64,000 nucleotides of DNA from JBBQED01 sp038320345 (GTDB lineage Bacteria > Bacteroidota > Bacteroidia > AKYH767-A > OLB10): NCBI GenBank assembly GCA_038320345.1, contig JBBQED010000008.1, forward strand, positions 88,330-152,329. Reading direction: 5' to 3'. Made by a program: the position numbers and the translations under genes. Below the pieces are notes generated by a model. The model was not told the DNA's origin and ran no database searches. It saw only the letters and a list, made by a program, of their open reading frames with translations. Every line of letters begins with the position of its first letter. The first letter of the stretch is position 1. Positions 9,440-17,979 of the stretch are shown here, in pieces.

Positions 9440-10966
9440 ATGAAAAAAGTAGCATTAATTATTTTAGATGGATGGGGACTAGCTGCAAAATCGAAACGAA
9501 ACGCTATTAGTCAGGCGAATACTCCTTTTGTAGATAGTCTGATGCAGAACTATCCACATTCTACCTTGGTTGCCTCTGGCGAAGATGTTGGATTGCCTGA
9601 AGGACAGATGGGGAACTCTGAAGTTGGTCATCTTAATCTAGGTGCAGGACGTATCGTGTGGCAAGAACTTGCAAATATTAATAAATCCATTCGTGAACAT
9701 ACGTTGGATAAAATGCCAGAATTAATTAATGCTTTTACGATTGCAAAAGAAAGAAATTGTAACCTTCACTTTATCGGACTTGTTTCTGATGGTGGCGTAC
9801 ATGCTCATATTAATCATTTAAAAAGGCTTTGTTCACTCGCAAGTGAAAATGGTGTCTCAAAAGTTTTTGTACATGCTTTTACGGATGGAAGAGATACGGA
9901 TCCCAAAAGCGGTTTAGGCTTTCTAAAAGATCTAAATACGCACCTCAAATCTAGCGGCGGACAATTAGCTAGCATCACCGGACGATATTTTGCGATGGAT
10001 CGTGATAAACGTTGGGAGAGGGTGAAAATCGCTTATGATGCACTGGTAAATGGAATAGGCGTACAAACTCATGATTGGGAATTATCACTACTACAATCTT
10101 ATGATAATCATGTTACAGATGAATTCATCAAACCAATTATTGTAAATGGAAATGATAATAAACCTTTAGCTGTTATCGCTGAAAATGATGTAGTCATTTG
10201 TTTTAATTTCAGAACAGATCGTTGCCGCGAGATCACCGAAGTTTTAACGCAGGATAACAAACCGGAAATGCAGATGAACAAACTCAATCTGCATTATGTC
10301 ACAATGACGCGGTATGATGATACTTTCAAAAATATAGATATCATTTTCGAAAAAGATAATTTAGTTAATACTCTTGGAGAAGTTCTAGAGCAGCAAAACA
10401 AGCTACAAATTAGGATTGCTGAAACCGAAAAATATCCCCATGTTACTTTTTTCTTCTCTGGAGGAAGAGAGGTTCCTTTTAAAGGTGAACAAAGAATCAT
10501 GGTTGCTTCGCCGAAAGTTGCAACGTATGACTTGCAGCCTGAAATGAGTGCCCCCGAAGTGAAAGATGCAATAGTAAAAGAATTGCTGAAAGGGGAAACA
10601 GATTTCGTTTGTCTGAATTTTGCGAATGCCGATATGGTAGGCCACACTGGAGTATTTAGTGCTGCAATAAAAGCGATAGAAACTGTTGATCAGTGCCTCA
10701 AAGAAGTTGTTACTGCTGGCCTTTCTCAACAATATGCGTTCATTATCCTTGCAGATCATGGAAATGCAGATATGATGGTCAATCCTGATGGGAGTCCGAA
10801 CACTGCGCATACTACCAACCTTGTGCCTTGCATTTTAGTAGATAATGATGAAAAATTCCAACTCACTCCGGGACGTTTAGCTGACATTGCGCCTACAATT
10901 CTTCACCTGATGAATCTTCCGGTTCCCGTTGAAATGACTGGAAAAAATTTAGTGACTATCGTATAA
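9440..10966 (+). CDS. gpmI: Phosphoglycerate mutase, 2,3-BPG-independent
   Basis: Interconverts 3-phosphoglycerate and 2-phosphoglycerate in glycolysis and gluconeogenesis in the cytosol, using two metal ions and a phosphoserine intermediate. The 508-residue length is normal. The N-terminus (KKVALIILDGWG) is the metal-binding start of the alkaline-phosphatase fold; GQMGNSEVGH carries catalytic Ser60. Further family motifs are HAFTDGRDTDP, GRYFAMDRDKRWER and the second metal cluster LADHGNADMM followed by AHTTNLVPC. It has its own promoter at 9369-9400. A beta-barrel gene follows after 22 bp on the same strand. Nothing unusual. Confidence 0.98.
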   Translation: MKKVALIILDGWGLAAKSKRNAISQANTPFVDSLMQNYPHSTLVASGEDVGLPEGQMGNSEVGHLNLGAGRIVWQELANINKSIREHTLDKMPELINAFTIAKERNCNLHFIGLVSDGGVHAHINHLKRLCSLASENGVSKVFVHAFTDGRDTDPKSGLGFLKDLNTHLKSSGGQLASITGRYFAMDRDKRWERVKIAYDALVNGIGVQTHDWELSLLQSYDNHVTDEFIKPIIVNGNDNKPLAVIAENDVVICFNFRTDRCREITEVLTQDNKPEMQMNKLNLHYVTMTRYDDTFKNIDIIFEKDNLVNTLGEVLEQQNKLQIRIAETEKYPHVTFFFSGGREVPFKGEQRIMVASPKVATYDLQPEMSAPEVKDAIVKELLKGETDFVCLNFANADMVGHTGVFSAAIKAIETVDQCLKEVVTAGLSQQYAFIILADHGNADMMVNPDGSPNTAHTTNLVPCILVDNDEKFQLTPGRLADIAPTILHLMNLPVPVEMTGKNLVTIV

Positions 10967-10988
10967 TTCATCAGCATGAAAAATTGAA

Positions 10989-11888
10989 ATGAATAAATTT
11001 AAATTGTTTTTTAGTGTATTATGTTTTTGCAGCATGTATTTTAACATGTTGAATGCTCAGTCACGATTAGGATTATTTATCGGAGGTGGCACCAATTGGT
11101 ATTATGGGGATATGAATGATCGGCTATTAACACATCCGAAATTATTCCGGTATTATTTTAATGGAGGACTCATCTATACGATCAATCCTTACTTCGATGC
11201 TGAACTAGGATTTCTTGCAGGAAAAATTGCAGGTGCTGATTCTCTCGCAATACAAAGTTTTAACCTGAAAAGAAATCTCTCGTTCGTTTCTCAAATAAGA
11301 GAAATTTCTGCAAGAGTGAATTATCATCCTTTAGGATATGGCGGTAGAAATAAACCGCGGAGATTCAGTCCTTACTTATTTGCAGGAATTGGATATTTTC
11401 ATCACAACCCTAAAGCAAAACTTAATGGTGAGCTGGTGGAATTGCAACCGCTCGGCACCGAAGGACAATTCATCAACGGTGATGGAAATCCGAAACCTTA
11501 TAAACTCTATCAGATTTCATTGCCTTTTGGAGTTGGAATTGAAACACAGCTCTCCAGATCTTTTGCCATCCGATTGGAAGTTGCAAATCACTTTACCTTC
11601 TTTGATCATTTGGATGACTTAAGTAGTGATTATGCTGATTCTACCAAACTTGCCGCTACTCCAAACGGTCCACTTGCCGTTGAATTGGCATCCAATTTAG
11701 CTACCGGTTATCCAAAAGAAGGATTTGGCAGAGGTGATCCAAAAGATAATGACAGCTTCACCCATTTAGGAATCAGTATAATATGGAGACCTGTTTTTCA
11801 CGGTAAAGGTTCAGGAGGCAACAAAAACAGTAATGGACGATCGGGAGGTAAACGCAAGAAAAAAGCGAATTGCCCTGCTTACGGATGA
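10989..11888 (+). CDS. Outer-membrane beta-barrel protein, DUF6089-like
   Basis: 299 residues. A signal peptide (residues 1-23, cleaved before QSRLG) is followed by alternating beta strands rich in Gly and aromatics. The opening IGGGTNWYYGDMND and later SPYLFAGIGYFHH resemble the DUF6089 outer-membrane beta-barrel family of Bacteroidota; the family assignment is by pattern, not by search. The C-terminus is odd: after the last strand (GISIIWRPVF) there is a Gly/Asn/Lys-rich tail with GGKRKKK, which is very basic for an outer-membrane protein. It sits 22 bp after gpmI and may be read from the gpmI promoter. Function unknown. Confidence 0.85.
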   Translation: MNKFKLFFSVLCFCSMYFNMLNAQSRLGLFIGGGTNWYYGDMNDRLLTHPKLFRYYFNGGLIYTINPYFDAELGFLAGKIAGADSLAIQSFNLKRNLSFVSQIREISARVNYHPLGYGGRNKPRRFSPYLFAGIGYFHHNPKAKLNGELVELQPLGTEGQFINGDGNPKPYKLYQISLPFGVGIETQLSRSFAIRLEVANHFTFFDHLDDLSSDYADSTKLAATPNGPLAVELASNLATGYPKEGFGRGDPKDNDSFTHLGISIIWRPVFHGKGSGGNKNSNGRSGGKRKKKANCPAYG

Positions 11889-11991
11889 TTTAGTTTTAAA
11901 ATTCTAAGACTAGATTATTTTTAAGGGTTTCATGAACTAAACCTGACCCTGTCCGTTGTGCTTTCGTTAACTTTGCAAAGAATTATTTGTA

Positions 11992-14900
11992 GTGGACTTA
12001 TCGGCAGTATTGAATTCTTACAGGAGGCATGGGAACACTAGCCAACTGATAAAACTTCTCACCAGCAGATCAGCGAAAAGAATCCATCTGGAAGGATTGG
12101 TTGGTTCGGCTGATGCGATGGTGCTGGCAGCGCTATATCAAGAAATGGCTCATCCTGCCCTTTTTATCCTTGGTGATCGTGAAGAAGCCGCATACTTTCA
12201 GAATGATCTGGAAAATATTTTAGGTAATCAGAAAGCCTTACTTTATCCTTCTTCCTATAAAAAACCTTATCAGTTGGAACAGCCTGATAATAGTTTGGTT
12301 TTGCAAAGAGCAGAAGTACTGACCAGGATCAGTAAAAATCCAGGACACTTTTTAGTGATTACTTATCCCGAAGCCGTTCATGAACGGGTGGTGACCAAAA
12401 AATCACTAGAGCGCAATACGATGGAGGTAAAAGTTGGTGAAGGGCTGGAAGTAGAATTCCTCACTGAATTTTTACAAGAAAATAAATTTGAGAGAAATGA
12501 TTTCGTGTATGAGCCCGGTCAGTTTGCCATCCGTGGTGGAATCATCGATGTATATTCTTTCGCTCATGAACTCCCCTACCGGATTGAATTCTATGGTAAA
12601 AAAATAGAATCCATTCGTTCCTTCGATCCCTCTACTCAACTGTCAGAACAACAAATGGGATTCGTCACCATCATTCCTAATATTCAGTCAGGAATGGTAA
12701 CAGAAGCACATGAATCATTTTTTGATTTTATTCCTTCCGACACTGTTGTTTACGCTCGTGATCTCGGATATACTCTCAATGCAATAGAAAGTTCCTTGCA
12801 GAAAGTGGAAGAACGATATGGGGAAACTGTGATGATTGAAGAAGAACAATTAATCAGAACAGTTGCTGATTTATTTGATACAGTTAGTCAGGTTGAATTT
12901 AAACTGGAAAATAATATTGTAGTAGAGTTCGGACATAAAACGCACTTTAATCCAGATGCAGGAATACTTTATCATATTACTTTACAACCTCATTTTAACA
13001 AAAACTTTACTTTACTCCTTGCTGATCTGTACAAAAATCAAAAGCAAGGTCTTACGAATTTGTTATTTTCAGATTCTGCACGACAAGCAGAAAGATTGTA
13101 CACTATTTTTTCTGACTTACCTCGACCAGATGCATTCAAAGGCCAGGAATTGAAGTTTCATACCATACTGACTGCATTACATCAGGGATTTATCGACCAA
13201 GATTTACGATTGGTTTGTTATACGGATCATCAGGTATTCGATCGCTATCATCGCTTCCGGTTAAAGAAAAACTATAGTAAAAGTGAGGCCATCACGCTTA
13301 AGGAAATATATAGTCTCAAGCCAGGTGATTTCATCACGCATATTGATCATGGAGTAGGAAGATTTGCTGGACTGGAAACTTTAATGGTGAATGATAAACC
13401 ACAAGAAGCTATTCGTCTTATCTACAAAGACAATGACATTTTGTATATCAGTATTCACTCTTTACATAGGATTGCAAGATTTACAAGTAAAGATGGAACT
13501 GCGCCTAATTTAAATAAACTCGGTTCCTCCGCGTGGAATACGCTGAAGCAAAAGACTAAGAAAAAAGTTAAGGATATTGCAAAAGATCTAATTGCGCTCT
13601 ATGCAAAACGCCGAGCACAAAAAGGATTTGCGTTCACTCAAGATTCTTATATGCAAACGGAATTGGAAGCCTCCTTTATGTATGAGGATACTCCCGATCA
13701 AGTGAAATCGACAATTGATGTAAAGAAAGACATGGAGAAAGATTATCCTATGGATCGTCTGATTTGTGGTGATGTTGGGTTTGGAAAAACGGAGATCGCA
13801 ATTCGTGCGGCATTCAAAGCTGCGGCAGATGGAAAACAAGTGGCGATTCTCGTTCCCACTACAATTCTTGCCATGCAACATTATCGCACTTTTAAAGAAC
13901 GCTTAAAAGATTTTCCATGTACCATAGATTACATTAACCGATTTAAATCCGCAGCGCGACAAACGGAAACGTTAAAACGGTTGGCAGAAGGAAAAATCGA
14001 TATCATCATCGGTACGCATCGAATTCTGAGTAAGGATGTAAAGTTCAAGGATCTTGGACTAATGATCATTGATGAAGAACAGAAGTTTGGTGTTTCCTCT
14101 AAAGAAAAACTGAAAGGCCTCCGAGTAAATGTAGACACTCTCACACTAACGGCGACGCCTATACCCCGTACTTTACAATTTTCGTTGATGGGCGCACGTG
14201 ATTTGTCGGTCATCAATACAGCACCTCCCAATCGTCACCCAGTAACTACAGAAGTACATGTTTTTAATGATGATTTGATTCGTGATGCGATCGAATATGA
14301 AGTATCCAGAGGAGGTCAAGTATTCTTTGTGCACAATAGAGTGCATGACATTCACGATATGGCTGCTAAAATTCAGAAGTTGTGTCCAGATATCAGGATT
14401 GGAATTGGACATGGGCAGATGGATGGAGATAAACTGGAAGACGTATTGATGCAGTTTGTAGAAGGCGAATCAGATTTATTATTAGCGACAACCATTATTG
14501 AATCTGGTTTAGATATCAGTAATGCAAATACGATGATCATTAATAATGCTCAGAATTTCGGACTCAGCGATTTGCATCAGATGAGAGGACGTGTGGGAAG
14601 ATCGAATAAAAAAGCCTTCTGTTATTTACTCGCACCTCCACTCACTGTATTAACCTCTGAAGCTCGTCAACGATTAAAAGCTATTGAAGAACATTCAGAA
14701 TTAGGTAGCGGATTTAATGTAGCTATGAAAGATCTAGATATTCGTGGCGCAGGAAATCTTTTAGGCGGAGAGCAAAGCGGTTTTATTTCTGAGATTGGTT
14801 TTGAAATGTATCATAAAATTCTTGATGAAGCCATTCAGGAATTAAAAGAAACAGATTTCAAAGGTCTCTTTCCAGCAGATGCCGAACCGAAATTTGTTCA

Positions 14901-15387
14901 AGATTGCCAGATTGATACTGATTTGGAAATGAGAATTCCTGAAGAGTATATCGAAAACATTGCCGAACGACTTAGTTTGTATAAAGAACTCGATGAAATT
15001 GAAACCGAAGAAAAACTCTTAGCATTTGCAAATCAACTGAAAGATCGCTTCGGACCATTACCGTATCAAGCAGCGGAATTAATGAACACTATTCGCTTAA
15101 GATGGAAAGCAAGAGCTTTAGGATTTGAAAAAATTGTTTTGAAAAATCGAACCTTAAAAACCTATTTCGTCAACAATCCTCAATCGGCTTATTTCCAAAG
15201 TCCTCTCTTCGCTTCTTTATTAAGATTTGTACAGGCTAACCCGAGACTCTGTAAAATGAAAGAAGACAAGGGAAAACTTAGTCTGACCTTATTTCAAGTT
15301 GATAGTATTCGTGAAGCCTATAGCCTCCTTGAAAGGATGTTGCAATTTGAAAAAACGGAGACTCAGACATTCGTAAACCCTACTTAA
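11992..15387 (+). CDS. mfd: Transcription-repair coupling factor
   Basis: DNA translocase that removes stalled RNA polymerase and recruits the UvrABC excision machinery. 1131 residues, close to E. coli Mfd. UvrB-homology region at the N-terminus (EPGQFAIRGGIIDVYSF), then the polymerase-interacting domain (GDFITHIDHGVGRFAGLE), then a RecG-type helicase: Walker A GDVGFGKTE, IDEEQKFG, TATPIPRTL, and motif VI MRGRVGRSNKKAF. A TRCF C-terminal domain follows. The start is GTG at 11992; no ATG lies near the conserved N-terminus. A TAACTTTG box at 11968-11975 ends 16 bases before it, implying a very short leader, although no TTG is at the expected distance. Confidence 0.97.
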   Translation: MDLSAVLNSYRRHGNTSQLIKLLTSRSAKRIHLEGLVGSADAMVLAALYQEMAHPALFILGDREEAAYFQNDLENILGNQKALLYPSSYKKPYQLEQPDNSLVLQRAEVLTRISKNPGHFLVITYPEAVHERVVTKKSLERNTMEVKVGEGLEVEFLTEFLQENKFERNDFVYEPGQFAIRGGIIDVYSFAHELPYRIEFYGKKIESIRSFDPSTQLSEQQMGFVTIIPNIQSGMVTEAHESFFDFIPSDTVVYARDLGYTLNAIESSLQKVEERYGETVMIEEEQLIRTVADLFDTVSQVEFKLENNIVVEFGHKTHFNPDAGILYHITLQPHFNKNFTLLLADLYKNQKQGLTNLLFSDSARQAERLYTIFSDLPRPDAFKGQELKFHTILTALHQGFIDQDLRLVCYTDHQVFDRYHRFRLKKNYSKSEAITLKEIYSLKPGDFITHIDHGVGRFAGLETLMVNDKPQEAIRLIYKDNDILYISIHSLHRIARFTSKDGTAPNLNKLGSSAWNTLKQKTKKKVKDIAKDLIALYAKRRAQKGFAFTQDSYMQTELEASFMYEDTPDQVKSTIDVKKDMEKDYPMDRLICGDVGFGKTEIAIRAAFKAAADGKQVAILVPTTILAMQHYRTFKERLKDFPCTIDYINRFKSAARQTETLKRLAEGKIDIIIGTHRILSKDVKFKDLGLMIIDEEQKFGVSSKEKLKGLRVNVDTLTLTATPIPRTLQFSLMGARDLSVINTAPPNRHPVTTEVHVFNDDLIRDAIEYEVSRGGQVFFVHNRVHDIHDMAAKIQKLCPDIRIGIGHGQMDGDKLEDVLMQFVEGESDLLLATTIIESGLDISNANTMIINNAQNFGLSDLHQMRGRVGRSNKKAFCYLLAPPLTVLTSEARQRLKAIEEHSELGSGFNVAMKDLDIRGAGNLLGGEQSGFISEIGFEMYHKILDEAIQELKETDFKGLFPADAEPKFVQDCQIDTDLEMRIPEEYIENIAERLSLYKELDEIETEEKLLAFANQLKDRFGPLPYQAAELMNTIRLRWKARALGFEKIVLKNRTLKTYFVNNPQSAYFQSPLFASLLRFVQANPRLCKMKEDKGKLSLTLFQVDSIREAYSLLERMLQFEKTETQTFVNPT

Positions 15388-15596
15388 AATTTATTAAAGT
15401 ATTGATTTTCAGTATTTTCAAAAATATTTTTAGCTAAAATCAACCTAGATCAATAAATATTAAGCTTTAAAGTCTGGGTATGGAATCAGTCACCATTTTA
15501 AGGCATTTTCACCCCTTACCTTCCTCAATTGACCAAAAGTTAAGCAGTAAAGGAGCGATCTGCACTGACCTTTGTTCTGTAACAAAAACAAAAGCT

Positions 15597-15692
15597 ATGT
15601 TAACGATCTCTATTATTATCATCACATCAGGAATTGGTGTAATCTGCTGGCAACAATATGTTGAAATGAAAACCAATCAAAGTAAATCTTGA
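15597..15692 (+). CDS. Tiny single-pass membrane peptide (31 aa), candidate
   Basis: ATG at 15597 opens a 31-residue frame: an N-terminal hydrophobic segment (MLTISIIIITSGIGVICW) and a polar tail QQYVEMKTNQSKS. The frame is open further upstream to 15480, but that part has no protein-like character, and a near-consensus -7 box GACCTTTG (15567-15574) lies inside it, 22 bases before this ATG. The same spacing and near-box occur before a second tiny membrane peptide at 16599-16706. Both flank the SET-domain gene. Whether it is translated is inference. Confidence 0.45.
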   Translation: MLTISIIIITSGIGVICWQQYVEMKTNQSKS

Positions 15693-15794
15693 TGGTGAAA
15701 CTTTACGCTAAAACTTTTAAGCAGTACTGATTGCTCATGTAGAATATAAGTCTGCATTCAGAATAGTGTGCTAAAGATTCAAAGGATCTTTTCC

Positions 15795-15820
15795 TTGCAT
15801 CAGTGGATGTTCTATCTTTG
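15795..15820 (+). promoter_or_regulatory. SET-gene promoter
   Basis: TATCTTTG at 15813-15820 is a full -7 match; a TTG at 15795-15797 lies 15 bp upstream, slightly short of usual spacing. The box falls inside the longest open frame, which begins at GTG 15803, and so argues that translation starts at the downstream ATG 15845. Confidence 0.55.
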
Positions 15821-15844
15821 CCGACCGTTCAAGAACGTGTATTT

Positions 15845-16390
15845 ATGTTATATCTAAGAAAAAGCAATCTTCCAGGAGCCGGCAAAGGGCTCTTTACCAA
15901 ACAAAAATTAACTCGTGGTGATATTGTTTGTGAATACGAAGGTGAAATTGTAACCTGGGCAGAATGTGTTCGACGTGCTAACGAAGGACATGAAGGTTAT
16001 GTTTTTTTCATCACCAAAAACCGTTGTGTGGATGCTTACTTCACACCGATGGCGATGGGGCGATATGCGAACGATGCAAAAGGTGTTGGACGTGTGGCAA
16101 CCTTGCGTAACAACGCTCAGTATGAAATTAAATCACGAAACGGAGAGAAAAAAGTTTTTATCGTTGCCACTCGCACAATTCATCCTAGTGAAGAAATCTT
16201 AGTAGATTATGGTCAGGATTACTGGGAAAACCTCAGTAAAACAAAGCATCTCTATGATAAGATGAAACTAGATGAAAAAGAGAAACGTGCAAAAGCAAAA
16301 GAGGCAAAAACAAAAGTAAAATCTCCATCGAAAAGAGTAAAAACTAAAAAGGCTGTTAAAACAAAAGCCGTTGCCAAGAAGAAAAAATAA
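15845..16390 (+). CDS. SET-domain protein with lysine-rich C-terminal tail
   Basis: 181 residues from ATG 15845. SET domains transfer methyl groups from S-adenosylmethionine to protein lysines. Residues 1-127 form the domain: GAGKGLFTKQKL at the start, GRYANDA (72-78) at the position of the canonical N-H-S/N-D-A core, NNAQYE (89-94), and EEILVDYGQDYW (116-127) with the catalytic-pocket tyrosines. Residues 140-181 are a histone-H1-like tail (KAKEAKTKVK, SKRVKTKKAVKTK) that could bind nucleic acid or be a self-methylation target; both are inference. The frame extends to GTG 15803, but a promoter box overlaps that stretch. It is monocistronic, with a tiny membrane peptide on each side. The substrate is unknown. 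Confidence 0.88.
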   Translation: MLYLRKSNLPGAGKGLFTKQKLTRGDIVCEYEGEIVTWAECVRRANEGHEGYVFFITKNRCVDAYFTPMAMGRYANDAKGVGRVATLRNNAQYEIKSRNGEKKVFIVATRTIHPSEEILVDYGQDYWENLSKTKHLYDKMKLDEKEKRAKAKEAKTKVKSPSKRVKTKKAVKTKAVAKKKK

Positions 16391-16598
16391 TTGATCTATT
16401 GAAGTTAAACATTCAGAATGGGTTCTATTTAATTTAGGAAGCAATTTTTGAAATACTCCCTTAATTCTAGAACAATCTTCAAACTATTTCTATATTTTCA
16501 TTAACAAAAATCTGTTTAAATCTTAACAATTTCTTTAGACAATTTTTCGGTTCTCCGAATTTTAATTCCGATCTTTGTGGCTGTAAATTGACAAAAAA

Positions 16599-16706
16599 AT
16601 GTTTCCTTCTATAGCTATTATTACTGTTGCTTCGGCCATCGTACTTTACACGCAGTTTTCAGAACAATTTTCAGGGAAGAAGAAAAAAGATACCGCTTCT
16701 CGATAA
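16599..16706 (+). CDS. Tiny single-pass membrane peptide (35 aa), candidate
   Basis: ATG at 16599 gives 35 residues: hydrophobic N-terminus (MFPSIAIITVASAIVLY) then a polar, basic tail TQFSEQFSGKKKKDTASR, stop TAA at 16704-16706. A near-consensus -7 box GATCTTTG (16570-16577) lies 21 bases upstream. Size, topology and hydrophobic-core pattern (S-I-x-I-I-T-x-x-S) resemble the peptide at 15597-15692 on the other side of the SET gene. It could be a small stress-type membrane peptide or a complex subunit; no function can be assigned. Confidence 0.5.
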   Translation: MFPSIAIITVASAIVLYTQFSEQFSGKKKKDTASR

Positions 16707-16728
16707 GGAAAAAGAGGCTGCTAATTAT

Positions 16729-16920
16729 TTATTTTTTCTTTTTCTTTCTGATCTTATCTACTTCAATCTGCTGAAAGTTTAATTCCATTTCATTTGCATT
16801 TTTGAACATGGAACGGGTGAAATCCCTGCCTTCTATTTTTATGAAGCCTTCATGAACTCCAATTAGTATTGGTTTTTTCTGGCATAAGGCTTGTTTCCGG
16901 CTTAGCATTACCTCATTCAT
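16729..16920 (-). CDS. Small basic protein (63 aa), possible
   Basis: An open frame from ATG 16920 to a stop at 16729. Codon choice looks like the neighbours (GAA, GGC, GTT, CAT used normally), and residues 18-31 (KPILIGVHEGFIKI) look like a beta hairpin; the end is a run of lysines. Its start is 26 bp from the divergent DUF4476 gene. No family recognised and no clear ribosome-binding site, so a chance ORF is possible. Confidence 0.4.
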   Translation of the reverse strand: MNEVMLSRKQALCQKKPILIGVHEGFIKIEGRDFTRSMFKNANEMELNFQQIEVDKIRKKKKK

Positions 16921-16933
16921 CTAACTAAACTAA

Positions 16934-16939
16934 AGGAGG
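16934..16939 (+). promoter_or_regulatory. Strong Shine-Dalgarno AGGAGG
   Basis: A full AGGAGG seven bases before ATG 16947. Such complete sites are uncommon in Bacteroidota and fix the start of the DUF4476 gene. Confidence 0.75.
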
Positions 16940-16946
16940 AACTGTT

Positions 16947-17645
16947 ATGAAAAAGTACATTTTTACGCTCGCAATTAGTATGCTGGTTCTGGGAAAAGCA
17001 AACGCTAACCATCAGCTTTCAGATCTTACCGTTCGTCTTCACGACTTTCATCCTGTCATCGTTGAATTCGACAATTACAGTTACAATACCCCTACTACCA
17101 AATTTATTATTAATGATATTCAACCTGGCCGTCACCGACTGATGGTTTGGGCAGTAGCAGAAAACAATTATTACTACCCTAATAACTCACCACGTTTGAT
17201 GTTCAGCGGATTTGTTGACGTACTTCCTTCAGCTTTGATTAATACGATGATCACAAAAAATCATGCTTTGAAAGTTGTGCGGGTGACCCAAAAGTTTGAA
17301 GAGCCTATTGTCTATGCTCCTTATTATCCAAACTATACTCCTGCTCCATTGCCAATAGAAATGTCTTGTGTAAATTTCGAATCTTTGAAAGCTACTATTG
17401 CGAGCAAGAGTTTTGAAAGCACCCGATTAAATATTGCAAAACAAGTAATTAGTAATAATTTGGTAAGCACTAGGCAAGTTGCCGAACTCATGGATCTAAT
17501 GACCTTTGAAACTACCAAACTAGAACTCGCAAAATTTGCATATCGGTACACCGTAGATCCTAGCAACTACTATCTCACTTACAATCAGTTCACCTTTGAA
17601 AGCAGTATCCACGAATTGAGTCAATATATCGATCACCATTCATAA
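16947..17645 (+). CDS. Secreted DUF4476 protein
   Basis: 232 residues. A signal peptide (MKKYIFTLAISMLVLGKANA) precedes a beta-rich N-terminal part (residues 25-115, RLHDFHPVIVEFDNYSYN and IQPGRHRLMVWA). The C-terminal 95 residues match DUF4476: three helical repeats each beginning with F-[ED]-[ST] (NFESLKATI, SFESTRLNIAK, TFETTKLELAK), then AYRYTVDPSNYYL and a last FESS. DUF4476 is widespread in secreted Bacteroidota proteins and its role is not known. An AGGAGG site precedes the start and a strong terminator follows, so it is probably a single-gene unit. Confidence 0.92.
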   Translation: MKKYIFTLAISMLVLGKANANHQLSDLTVRLHDFHPVIVEFDNYSYNTPTTKFIINDIQPGRHRLMVWAVAENNYYYPNNSPRLMFSGFVDVLPSALINTMITKNHALKVVRVTQKFEEPIVYAPYYPNYTPAPLPIEMSCVNFESLKATIASKSFESTRLNIAKQVISNNLVSTRQVAELMDLMTFETTKLELAKFAYRYTVDPSNYYLTYNQFTFESSIHELSQYIDHHS

Positions 17646-17672
17646 TGAGCAGTAGCCCTGCAGAATGTTACT

Positions 17673-17696
17673 CCCGGCCCGTAAGCCGGGTTTTTT
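17673..17696 (+). terminator. Rho-independent terminator after DUF4476 gene
   Basis: CCCGGC/GCCGGG stem (17673-17678 and 17685-17690) with a 6-nt loop and six T residues. It begins 28 bases after the stop codon. The remaining 283 bases up to korA hold no recognised feature. Confidence 0.95.
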
Positions 17697-17979
17697 ATGG
17701 GGAGTCGATCTTGTTTGATGCGCAGGTCAGTGTTTAAAGTAGTATTTATTAACCCAAAAGAAGCTTTCAATCAGGTGTCAACTTGTACTTAGATCATTAT
17801 CATTCACAAACAGAGGTACTAACCCTCCTCAATTTGGAATCTTTTTAACTGATAATCAAGCAGAACTAAAGAAGCCTGAATTAATCATGATCTTCACAAC
17901 TCCTTAGAATTCAAGAAAAAATCCCGCTAAAAAAATCTGTATTTTTGTTATTATTACCTTTCAGCAGAAATTTAGAATT

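Noticed and set aside
10403..10810. 135-codon minus-strand ORF
   Set aside because: Antisense to conserved gpmI; no protein-like pattern of its own.
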